From: Paroedura picta
Lineage: Eukaryota > Chordata > Lepidosauria > Squamata > Gekkonidae
Direction: 5' to 3'
DNA length: 64,000 nucleotides
Assembly: GCF_049243985.1 (NCBI RefSeq)
Contig: NC_135376.1
Span: 40,467,001-40,531,000 of the forward strand
Under the pieces are notes generated by a model, which was not told the DNA's origin, searched no databases, and saw nothing but the letters and a program-made list of their open reading frames with translations. A program made the position numbers and the translations under genes. Positions 35,449 to 48,200 of the stretch are shown in pieces (position 1 is the first letter of the stretch; each line of letters begins with the position of its first letter).

Positions 35449-38400
35449 GCAGCTCCTGCAGTGTCCAAGTGCAGGCCACCTGGAACAACTTCCCTCCCCA
35501 CAAACTGAGAACATATTAAATCATGGGTTACTATTCCTCTTTGTAGGAGAAAAACGAACTCCGCTTTGCACATGTGCCTGCAGAGTAGCGCAGAGAGAGC
35601 TCCAGTCCCACACTTGAGCAGTGCTGTCTTCTTTAGTCAATATCAAGTAGTGTTCCGGAAAGATTGTTTTTTTTGGTCGCCATTAATATTTTAATGGGAA
35701 ACTGAGTGGTGACAGAAAGCTCTGGTTTCAGAAGGCCCTGTTCCAAATCTCAGGCTACGGCAAGGATTTACTAGGCTTTGTTCAGTGAAACCCGAGCACT
35801 TGCTTAGGATTTCAGTGCCAGCTTCTCAGGTTCACGGCAGAGCCACTCCAGTGCCCCATTCCGCTCCTGCCTGCCCTGTGTTGGCTAAAGAACATCAGCC
35901 ATAGAAACAGTTGGGAATCTAGCTGAAGACTCTCCTCCAAGAGTGCCCTATGAACTCCTCTGGACCTTTCTTATCACACCATCAGTCGCCCGCTAATTGC
36001 CTTCTAGTATCCATGTCCTAACTGAGGCAGAGACAGTCAAAAGGTTCTGCAACTTGCTTGCCCTGTCACCCTCGGCCAGGGACTTAGGGGGAAAGTTTCC
36101 ACTCTACTGACAGCAAACCAAAAATAGCTGTAAAGGCAGGAGGGACCCAGATCCGATTCCTTCAGTGCTACAGCAGGAAGCCATGCCCTTGTCCCAGCTT
36201 TGAGAGGCTGCTGAAGATTGTGGAAATGCAGCAAGCCCTATTTCTCTAGGTGAGAATGGATATAGGTCAACCAGATCTAAGGGAAGGACTCAAACGGGAA
36301 GGGCTCAAGTCAAGAGTCACTCATCGACTGATGTGTCTAATGATATGATATCGATATGAGTCTTTCTGCTGCTGCCAGACACTGTTAAGCAAGCAACACC
36401 AGAGAGGAACCCCCACAAATATCATCTCCTGCCTACTTAGCGTGATTCTCATCCTATAGCAAGCATGCCCACCTTTTTAATATAAACCCATACTTAAGAT
36501 ACACTTTTTCTCTGTGTGTGTGTGTGCAGGAAAATGATCCTTTACAGTTGCTTTTATACAAACTATTGATTGCCTTCAATTGGTGGTGGCCTAGGTCTAC
36601 AGCAGTATCATGCCTTTTAATAGGACCAGCTAAAATGTTACAAAGTAATGGGCAAGATTTTGAATTCCACAGAACACTTCTTCAGCCAGAATGTTCATTA
36701 ACAAAAAAAAGAGGTGGGGGAGATATTGCAGCTCATGATGGAAAAGCCTGATGGAATGCAGTTTGTAAAGATATAACATGAAAGGCACATAAGGCATACA
36801 CCGTTGGGTTAGAAGTTCAAAGTATTGGTCAGATTTTGAGTTGCAACAGAAAAACAAGCAATGATGGTTTTCTCCTTTTGGTAATGTAATTTGAACCAGC
36901 TTTTAGTGATAATGACACAAAGGTCCCTTATAAGGCAGAGACAGGGGGGAAAAAAGGTAGTCCTTATGCCAGTAAGCTGGGACTTAGTTTTATAAGGTGT
37001 ATTATGTAAAAAAATTGTGAGAATCAGATGATGCGGAAACACATAATTCTGTGGAAACACATAATCTGTGATAATCTAAATCTCACTGGCGGCCGCTGAC
37101 CCAGGGGCCACTCCTGCCCCCGTGGCAGGCTCCTTTATCTCGGCCCAAAGGCCAGAGAAGGACACCAGGGCGCTTGGCCTTGGGCAGAGGCTGGCACGGA
37201 GAGAGGCAGATTGGGGGCAGTGGCAGCTGGCGAGGCCTGGCACTGAGGCCCCTCACTTTGCTGCCCATCTTCCAGGGCCAGGCCCACCATCTGGAATGCA
37301 AGTTCAGGAGGAATGGGATTCCACCCATAATAGCGACAGGTGAGAGAAATGCCTGATCTCCATCACCTGCGTGCCTCCCCTCACTGTCAGGCCTGCTGCT
37401 CTCGCTTTCGCTGCCATTGCCTGCGTACCTCCCCTCGCCTTCTGCTCCACTCTTTCCTGCTCTCCCCTCCATGAGAAAGTTTCTTCCCAGAGATGAGAGA
37501 CCTGTGCAGACAACAGCGTTCTGAGTCAGGGGGCTGCAGTACGAAGGTGAAAAGAGCCATTTTGCCTCATCCTCCCTCCCTACGGAAGCTACCTGATCAA
37601 TACAACTTGCCTGTAGATGTGCTCCCTCTGTGGGCTCCCGCCTTGTGGAATGCCCCGCCCAAGGAGATTTGGCTTCCCACAGTTTCCTGGCTTTCCACAA
37701 TTTATGCAAAATTGAATTATTCAAGAGGTCTTGTCCACACAGGCAATAGGGCTACACTGTACAAAATGGTTCACAGATTTGCTTGGATGAATGATTAGAA
37801 ACTGCCGTCTATACTGCTGTGTATAGTTTACTGCAAGTAGGATCCTGATGCTTCGTGTGTCATGTTGATACTTATGCCATGTTTCAGTTCTCTCAGGTTA
37901 GTTCCAGGCTTTGATTATCCTAATCCATTTTTAATGCCCATTTTGTTGAGTGTACTATCTCACATTTTGTAATCCACCTTGAGTAATTAAATAAACAATA
38001 AATAATAAATAATATGGCTAATAGTCCGTACAGTTCCATTGATCACAGGAATAAAGCTTATGTCCAAAATTAAACTTTGCTGGGTTCAAAGGTGCCACTG
38101 GACTCAAACTTTGCTCTTTCCTTGGGTTGTAAAGGGCTCTAGGAGGGAGGAAAGGGGGTTGGAGATCCCATATTCACCTGTGGCTCACAGGTTATAAACC
38201 TTTGTTACCTTGTTTTAAATATGCTTCTTGCTAAAACTGCATTTTCAAAAGGAAAACAACATGCCTCATGATATGATACTCTTATCTTGTCTTATATGCA
38301 GATAGCTTAAAAAGCAGAAGCCTGATCTGCATTTTCAGGATCCTACAAGATATCTATATAACAATGTTTCAATTACCATCTTCTCCACCTCTTGCAGATA

Positions 38401-41400
38401 ACGTGTGCATTGTCGGTGTCCATTGTATTCTGCCAGGTCTCGTGCAGTGTAACCGTCCCCATCACGTACGTCAGGATCTACTTGGTGGGAGATTAACATT
38501 TGGCAGCACTGAAAATAAAACAGGCCATTTTGGAGTAGTTATCAGTATCAGTTCCTCTCCATTAATAATTCCCTGTAAGAGAAAAAATTATCACAGCATA
38601 CAAAAAGCCAGGCTAGATCCTTTGAGGTAGTAATTATTTATTTGCTGGGAATTTTTATATAAGGAAACATTAAAAAAATGAATCTCCCCACTTCCAAGCA
38701 GAAATGGTACAGGAGCATTTTACCGCCTCGATTCTACTGCCCCATTCTGCTGCATCTATAGACCAGTAAGAATTCACTTGCTACCTGAAAGGTAGCAGAG
38801 GTGGCACCAGGGAAACATCTTTGGTGTCTGACCACAGAACACATAAGATTCTCAGCAGAAACCTGCCACAGTTCAGAAGGTGGGGTAATAGATGACCATC
38901 CAGAGATTATCTCAACTGCCCCCCCCCCCGCCAGCATGTTATGGATTTAAGAAACATGTTACATGTCTGGATTTTCAAAAGAGAAAGCTTGCTTGTTGTA
39001 TACTAAATATTACGATAATGGAATGGTGTGGTGGACAGCATTTTATATAGACAGTAGCATATGTATGGACATATGTCTACTCTGCCCCTCTTAAAATCAC
39101 TTTCTAACTTGTAACCTCAGGTATGGTTATTCCATTTGATATGAACACAAAACACAGGAGCAGATTATTCAAACTACTAGGTTTGGCCAACTCTAGGGTC
39201 CATTCCGCACAACTTAAATGTAGGCAAAGTCTTACATTTTGTAAACACTATTAATTTAACGTTGGGCATGACGTCGTAAAAAACCGCAAAACTCCCACCA
39301 AACTCCAGCAACAATCGGAATTGTATAGTGCTTAGGGGGAAATCCAGAAAAGTGGATTCCCCCTGAAAAAAACGCTACATTTCTGAGCACAACCGAAAGA
39401 CATGTGCATTCTCAAAGTAGCGGTAGAAAGAATGTCCCTCCCTAGGTTTCGCCCTCGAGCTTCCAGAGATGCAAGGTTTCCCCATTAAACCGGTGAAAGC
39501 AATGAATAAGAGAGGCTTCTCTGGCTGAAGTCCCTCCACAAGCAATTCAGAAGGGCTTAACAGTAAAACAAGCCTCCCTTCTGCAATACAGCCCCCTGTT
39601 CGACATTGCCCGTAATTTCAGCCAGAAATTGCACCGATGGGGGGGGGGGTTTACTTGAAGAACATGTAAACGGTTAAGCGCCAGTTCTTACGCCAGCGAA
39701 AAAGGTCTTGAGAGATCGAATGAACAAATACTCATTTTTACTGGTGTTTTCAGGTTTTTAAAAAACATTTTTTTAAGGGAAAGGGGCTTTTCAGGAGCAT
39801 GAACACAACAGTTCATTGGCTGTTCTGTTTGATTGACGGCCAGGGGTGGGAAGAAATGCGGAAAAATATTGCTTCCTTTGTTGCGATTCCGGCAAGACCA
39901 GAAACCTGTGGGGAATGAATAGACCCCTACTGGGACTTCAATATTCCACTAGAATTGAAGGTATGCGGAATGACGAAATTCCACTATTAAATATAGCATT
40001 TCTGCATACTGCAAACATTTAGCAACACTGGTCATTGTGCAGAATGGTCCTAGAAATTGACCACTGGGATGGTCTTCCATGGTCACTAACTGAGCTCTGC
40101 CCACCCCTTTGTTTCTTCATTAGACTCAAGGTCCCTACGTGGTATCACAACCTACCTTTAGCTGCCCATTCTCTGCTGCATCATGGAGGGGGGTTCCTCC
40201 CCAGTAGTCTAGCACCACTTCAGCTCCCAAAAGGAACAGTCTGTCCACAATGTCCGTGTGGCCTTCTCTAGCAGCAAAATGGAGTGCAGTGGCTCCTTCC
40301 TCATCCTGGGCTCCAAGGCTGATGTCAGTGAAAGTTGCCTACACAAAGACAAAGGAAGTGTTTGCAAGGATTGTCTGTAAGGGTTGTGAGATAGGAACAG
40401 GCAGTAGAATGAGATGTGATCTGGGAAGTTTCCAGCTCAGATCTTTCTTTGCCACAGACTTTCTACATGACCTTTGGCTTTGCCTTAGTAGAGGAGATAA
40501 TAATAGTGATGTTTGTAAGAACATTACAATCAGTGTAATATAACTGTGATCATCTTAACATGGCCAATGGACAGTGCAAGGCCCTGTGTGGCTCCAGACT
40601 TCTGTTGAGTGGGGCATCCTACACTAATCAGTGGCCACTCACATACACTATTAGAGGGAATACTGATTACAAGATAAGAAGAGGAGTTGGTTCTTATATG
40701 CCGCTTTTCTCTACCCGAAGGAGTCTCAAAGCGGCTTACAGTTGCCTTCCCTTTCCTCTCCCCACAAGAGACACCCTGTGAGGTGGGTGAGGCTGAGAGA
40801 GCCCTGATATCACTGCTCACTCAGAACAATTTTATCAGTGCCCTGGCGAGCCCAAGGTCACCCAGCTGGCTGCATGTGGGGGAGTGGGGAATCAAACCCG
40901 GCATGCCAGATTAGAAGTCCGCACTCCTAACCACTACACCAAGCTGGCTCTCATGTATGTGTACACTTAAAACATTGCACATGATGTATGTGAACACTTA
41001 AAACATTGCAAATGATCTAAAATAAATAAATAAATGGCTATGATTATCTTTTCATTCACTGGCAGCTGCAGCTGACATTTGTACAAGTGTGACTTTTCAG
41101 CAACAGAAGTCCAGACTTAATGCAAAAGACTCTTTCTGTCCGTCCACCTCTGCCCATAGTGATGGAGTACCTGCCATAAGACCAAGATGCGATTCTGCAT
41201 ATTGTAACTTGTGGTAAGTACATGGTAGTTTGCAAAAAATTTAGCCTGCAGTCTTGGAAAATACACTATGACTCTGTTCTCATTATTATTTCAGCATGTG
41301 GTGGTCCAAAGGAAAACCAGACGTCTTGAATATGCTGAAATGTACACTTGGTGAATTTATTTCATGGCATGGAATTGGGTGTCTTCAACTAGTTCATGCA

Positions 41401-44400
41401 TTGGGAAAAGCTAGAAGACAATATGCATTGTCGTTTCCTCCCCATGAATAGTGAAAAATGTTGAGAATAGGTCTTCATATGACCCGTCAATCACAAGTGA
41501 GGTACAGCCAAGGAAGAGCAAAGTCTCTCACAATGAGAAATCATCATACATAAATCACATGTTAGAGAATAGAATGAGAACTATCACAGTAACCAAGTCC
41601 TTCTTTGCACTCACCTGGAACACAGGCATGCCTGGCACTTTTTGCTTTAAAAATAGATGCCCTTGTGGAAAGATTGTTACACCAGCACAGGACTGCATTA
41701 CCTGAGCTGTGTATAAATAAACATGAAGCATTGCAGGAAACAGTGAGATTAAAGGATGCAGTTTCTGTGCATTTCTCACCTGCCACTTTGGCCAATCCCC
41801 TTTCAAATGTGGGGTTTTTTTAATGAATTGTGAAATATCAATTTGTGAAATATAAGTTTTATATTCCAGAAATATACAATGCAGCAAAAATCCTACAAAT
41901 CTGTTAACCATAAATGGTTCTTTCCTGTACAGAAAACCATACACACTGCACTATTATTTATGTCAATAACCCAGGGTCATGACAACGCTGAGTTGAATAA
42001 AGAAGCACACCTGTACCAGAGAATAAAAGTGGCATGTGGCTTAGATCAAGAACTGTCAATGTATTTGCAAACTTGTAATTTTAGAAGACTGGGTAAGATA
42101 ATGAAGTCCTGCATTTGCTCTCTGGAAGAATGACTAATATTGGCCTTAAATCAATTTTGCCCTTTAGAATTACAATGATCCACATAATTAAGTGGCTAAT
42201 ATGCATCCAGTCAGAAGTAACTGTGAGACAATTTCATGCAAAATTATCCAGCTGCATTACTAAGATATGTAGGCGGTTAAGCAACTACCACTTGATCCTA
42301 AAAAGCCCAAAGAGCTTTCAGCCCATTTGACCCGCTGACTTGGATGCTGAGTGTCCAATTCTTTCTCAAAAGTGATAAAAGTGTGGGCAGAGAGTGGGAA
42401 AATAGGAAGACAGTGGAAATGCAGTCTTAGCAATTTTTTCTTACATAATTGCATATTACAGTACATGTAGCAGAGAACTGTGGCTGAGGCTAGACATACA
42501 AATCAAAGGCTCTAACACCAGAACCCAAATACCCTGAAACAATCTGCTTCAGTTTGTCAAGCTTAATCCCAGGACAAAATGACAGTAGTTATTTCCCTAT
42601 GAGATTTTTGAGCTATGATTTATTGGGTGGGAGTAGGAGAAAGGGGAGCATAGTTTCGAGCAAAGCTGGAGAAACAGGACCACACAGCTGAGAAAAATCT
42701 GACCAGCCTGAGTGAAAGCTTCCATTAGTGGTGTGCATGAGAGAACAGGCCCCAAACATCTTCCAGGACTGGGCATACGCAATGGTACCATTTTACAGAA
42801 AGACATTTTCTCCCCTTTTGTTTTGCCTTTTTCTACTTAGGGAGCAGACAGAATAGTTGCGGAGATATTGTGCTTTGAAGAGATCATTTGTTCAGAAACC
42901 TTTTGAAAGTGCTCCTCAAAAATAAACTATGTATGTATAATATGTTTTGCAAAGTATATGTATCTGTTTTGTGCTTTCCCTCGAATTGTAGATTAAGAGA
43001 TGAATCATTTAGAGCAGTGGTCCCCAACCTTTTTATTGCCGGGGACCGGTCAACGCTTGACAATTTTACTGAGGCCCAGGGGAGGTAGTCTTTTGCCAAG
43101 GAATGTCACCGCCGCCTGAGTCCCTGCTCCACTTGGTTTCCTGCTGGTGTCCCTGACTTCCCACCACCCACTGGGGGGTGCTGCCAGCAGCAGCTGCACA
43201 GTGCCATGCCAAGGGGGAGCCCCAGCCATGGCGGCCACTGGAGAGCACTAAAGGTGAGCCGGCGGCAGAGTGGAAGGGTAGCTCCCGAGGGGGCAGCCAG
43301 GGAGGAGTACGAGGGGGAGCCGCGGCCCGGTACCGACTGATCCACGGACCAGTAACGGTCCCCGGACCGGGGGTTGGGGACCACTGATTTAGAGTAGTAT
43401 ACTTCTGCAACTAACCAGAAACCTTGCTTGCAGCTTGAAATGGCTGCATATTTTTACCACATATTATTTTGCTGCTATGTTGATGTTGTCTATTTTAATG
43501 GGTTTTAATGGGGGTTTATTGGGATTTTATGTATTGGGATCTAGTTGTAACCAACCACAAGCCGGACTGTCGGGAGTGGCGGGTAATAAGTTTAATAAAT
43601 CAAACCAATCAATCAATATTTACCAGCCAGATGACAACAGCATAGTGGCCACCCCTGGCAGCCGCATGCAATACCGTCATGCCATCACGTGCTCTCAGGT
43701 GCACGTTAGCTGAGCAGTCCTTCACCAGGAACTGGGTGATGTGAAGATGGCCCTCCTGACAGGCAAGGTACAGCAGAGTGGCCCCGCTCCGAGTCTGCTT
43801 GTTCACACAACTGTTGAAAGAAAGGAATTGCGCAGAGTTCAGAAGTGGTGGTAAGACCTCTTTGTTCCTTCTGTTCACACAAAGTATTTCAGCAATAGGG
43901 CCAAGCTGAAGGGGGAAATAGGAATAGCATTTTCACAATGACCGATTGGCAAGTGACTTCAATCCCCAAATTCCTCCACTGTCCAGGGTCAAAGTCAGGG
44001 GAGGAAAGGGTTCTGCAATTCTGCAACAGAAGTCTTTTGTAGATAGCTCTGGTCTGCTCATTCCTGTGATGTCACCAAGAAACATCCAAATGCAATCCCC
44101 AATCTGGTACTTTAAAAATAATTGAATTAATCAGGCAACAAATGAACCCGTGTAGCACTTTGAAAAATAAAAGATGAACATCAAGCTTGCTTGCAGCATA
44201 TTAGAGGGGCAGAACTGACAGCATTTGATTCAATAGCTAGCATGTCTGTCATTAAGGTGGTAAAGTCAGAAAGAATGTGGGCCCATGTTTATTAATCCAT
44301 ATTAAATTATTTAAATATTAAATACCATCAACAATTAATCATGTGGCTTAAAAAAAATTTTCTCAGTAGTAATAGTTTCAGTCTCAATCAAAGAAAGAGG

Positions 44401-45167
44401 ACTCTGTGAGAGGAATGAATATTTCATTTGTGTACGAAAGGAAATATTTCCTCCCTGGGTCTCTTTTCCTTACAACCATCTAATCAAATAGGTTAGGCTG
44501 AGCACAGGTGACTGGCCTGAGGTCACATCATATGCTTCGTGGCTAGGGTTGCCAGGTCGCCCCTGGTCATCGCGGAGGGATGGGGGGGTAGGATGCCCAT
44601 ATCCTGAAGATTAGGAAGCTCCTGAAGATTTGGGGATGACAGAGGACCGAAAGTGGGGTACAGTGCTATAAGAGTACATGCTGCAAAGCATCTTTTCTCT
44701 AGAGGATCTGATATTCATAGTCTGAAGGTGAACTGCAATTTTGGGGGATCCCCAGGTCCCATCTGAGGGCTGGCACCCCTATTCCTAACTAAACAGGGAT
44801 TTTAATTGCGGTCTCACTAATCTTAGACCAACACAATGACAACCACACTTACTGTATACTGGGTAATCAAATACGAATCTCCAAATGTATCTCAGAATCC
44901 ACAGTAAATCCACAGAAAAGACTGGCTTCTAAGATAGCCTGACCTGAAATTACGGAACCAGTTTTATCTCTCCCCCCCCCCCCCCAATGTTCAAATGTAC
45001 AGAGATGCCCCCAAAATGTTGATTCCCATCTCTTCCATTTCCTTTTCTCTAAAACTGACAGCCTCAGGATACCAAAATCACATTAATTCCCAGCATTTAT
45101 GCCACAGGCCTCTGCCCCCCCCCCCCGCGATACATGCACACAGCTAAGCGCAGAAATATCACAATTC

Positions 45168-45221
<54 letters not shown>

Positions 45222-48200
45222 CTGCAAGTCCCAAAATCACTAGTACGTTGTCTCTTTTGATGATCCACAGTTGGAAGTAAGGCCATTTGGCAGAACTTCC
45301 AAATAGCCCAAGGGAAAAAGGATGTAAGGTAGTAGAGAGAAATATTTGATATCCCAGAGAAAGAAAGCAAAGTTGTCAGCCTCCTCTATGAGAGTGGAGA
45401 GCATAAGACTGCACAACCTAAGCCTAAGCAGCTTCATGATGTTCCCTGGCAGCCCGGAATGGTGCATGGCTGCCTAGAACAGCCAGGGGGAGGGGGGGGC
45501 TTAACACCCACTGCCTCCCCTCTGTATTTTACACCCCTAGATGGTTAAACTGTGAAAACCCAGTTTTATGGCAAAATGGGCTCGTTACTACTTTAGCTTA
45601 ACCAACCTGACTGGGTTCTTATGAAGGCTTGGGGTGGGGGAGTATGCCACTCAGAGTGCTCCTTGGAATAACAGTTAAAAAAAAAAGATACATAAATTTA
45701 ACTGGATTAATACACATCAATATATTAAAGTGAAAACTTAGATACTAGAGCAAGAATACCTACTTATGAAAGAATTTGCAGCTACCATATAACAAAATCA
45801 CATAAGCATCACTGTGTCAGTTGCCTCCATGTGCCAGCAGAGGGCAGCCATGCTTCTTCCATCTCACCTCTCACGGGAACCAGTAGATCAGGGGTAGTCC
45901 AACTGTGGCCCTTCAGATGTCCATGGACTACAATTCCCATGAGCCCCTGCCACCATGGAATTGTAGTCCATGGACATCTGGAGGGCCGCAGTTTGACTTC
46001 CCTTGCAGATGAATGGGAAACACCAAATTGCTGCTTGTAGCTTTTTAGTTAACCAATTTAAAACCAATTGATCAACTAAGAAGGTAGCCCGAACTTAACA
46101 GGAAAACACATTTTTAAAAGCCAGTTATATCCAGGCACATAGAAATTGTGGAAGGCAACTATCATCCGTGAAGAGGTATTCCCACCACAAGAGGGAATGC
46201 CTCTTAACAAGGAATCAGGAGCACTATGCATGGATAGAACATATAAAAAGAAAGGATACTTTCTCACTTCAAAACTCATTTTATCCATATAAAGGTGTAT
46301 GTTCATTTTCTCAATTACATGACCTTTAAAAAAATTGGAGAAGCATCCTGATATCCTGCCCCAGCTGCTTCAGGCTCTGTCACATCTCAGAAACTAAGTT
46401 CACCAGGGATGCCCAGGAATGTTACATCGAGGCAGACAGTGAGAGACCACCTTTGAAAGTCTCTTGTTTTGAAAACCCCCTGGCATCTCCACCAGTTGGT
46501 TGCAACTTCAGCCAGCTGTGGGATGGCATGTACTGACTCCTGGAATGGATACTATCTTGATTTAGACTCTAAACAAAATAACAGAAGCACTAAGGAAAAA
46601 CAACAGCAACAGTTGGTTTGTTAAACTACAAAAAAAGAGCATCCAGAATAAAAAGGGGTAACATGAACGGACAGAGTAATAATTGTGACATTTACTCCAG
46701 AGAGCCTGGCTTCCAACCGTTACACACACACACACACACTCAAAATACACCTCCCACCACTGGGGAATAGAACCTATTTAAAGGAACAGGAAGCTTAAAA
46801 AAAAAAAAACTCCAGCGGTTGAACATAACTCACAAACAGATTTAAACTTGGGGGACCCACCACATCATCTAGGATTTTTTCAGGGAATTTTAAAGCCTTT
46901 CTTGTGTAAGGTTCCCCCCCCCCCCATTTACTGCTTAGTCGATAGCTTCCTTTCTGGTGTTCTTCCTAGACCCTGTTATGTTTATGGTATATAAAAACCC
47001 TTGGTAACACTTGGTGAAATGGCTCACTGAAGAACAGAAATCCCTGCTCTAGGCTGTTTCCTTCTGTCCGTCCTCCTATGCACTCTTTAGTGTTCCAAGC
47101 TTCCACAGCTTCATTTGCCTCAGTTGTGCATGAAACCATGGCCTCCCTCCCACAGCATTTGTGCTCCTCAGGTTTCCCTCCAAGAAGGAGCTCAGTCAAC
47201 AGCTGTGATCCTAGCAGATAACAAATCTTTGGTGACCACTGAAGGAAAGATGAGCCCAAGGTCTCCTGGAGCGAATTGTAACAACACACGAGGGACTAGA
47301 GTGGCAACTGCCTCTTGGTAATTAGAAACATGAGCCTTGGGGAATATCTACCAGAGGGCCATATTGGAAAACTCATCCGACTGATAAGCATCATGCTGAA
47401 AGAGTGTCAGGAAGACTTGCATTAGGCATCACAAGAAATAGATCCCTGTGTGAGCCTGATTCACAGTCCATCAAAATAAGAGAATGAAAAACTCCCATTA
47501 AAACTCTGGGAGTTTTTAGAAGTTTTTAAGAAGGCCGAGGGAGAACTGTATTTATCTCTTTACTTTGTTCATACCATGTTTCACCTGAATAGGGACCTAA
47601 AGTGGCTTAGATCAGTGGTCCCCAACCACCAGGCCGGGCCGCGGCTCCCTCTCCCCGCCCCCCCCCCCCGCAATGAGAAACTTCCCAGGCCGCAAGCAAA
47701 TCAGCTGCCAAAGCGGCCTGGGAAGATGGGAGGGAACTTTAAAAATGGTCCTGTTCAAGAGCAAATGCAGAGCATCTGAATATTTATTATTATTTATTTA
47801 TTACTATATTTATATACCGCCCTCCCCAGAGGCTCAGGGCGGATTACATTGAACTTATGAACCATACATGAAACAATCTGCCTCTTGGTAATATGTGGGG
47901 GCATAGAAACAAACCACTTCGGAAAACTCCATTCTGCTGACCTACTTAGCTATGTGCTTTCAGAATCTTTTGGACCTATTCACAGGATTGTTTTCCTGTC
48001 ATTATTGCATACTAATGATCCCAAGGTACATAATTACATGAAAAGAGCCAGTTTGGTGTAGTGGTTAGGAGTGCAGACTTCTAATCTGGCGGGTTCGATT
48101 CTGCACTCCCCCACATGCAGCCGGCTGGATGACCTTGGGCTCACCATGGCGCTGATAAAGCTGTTCTGACCGAGCAGTGATATCAGGGCTCTCTCAGCCT

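Larger units (their letters stand above)
30546..38376. other. ESPNL intron block with at least one unplaced exon
   Basis: The block contains a 5S-SINE, a SINE, a TG run, a LINE RT piece, a hAT element, the AAT microsatellite and a LINE tail. Splice phases require at least one further coding exon here. Several short open minus-strand stretches (for example near 36170-36240 and 31900-31980) were inspected, but none has recognisable espin text, so no exon is called. Confidence 0.5.

Noticed and set aside
35309-35617. Poly-Tyr, poly-Ile and poly-Leu frames
   Set aside because: All come from the AAT microsatellite at 35377-35448.
37083-37724. A 213-codon minus-strand frame
   Set aside because: It lies antisense to the LINE tail at 37490-38015 and in GC-rich intron sequence. 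It has no domain, and the opposite strand shows LINE text.
48044-48110. Possible tRNA gene
   Set aside because: The A and B boxes belong to a SINE head. The same text with the same body recurs at least six times in the window.
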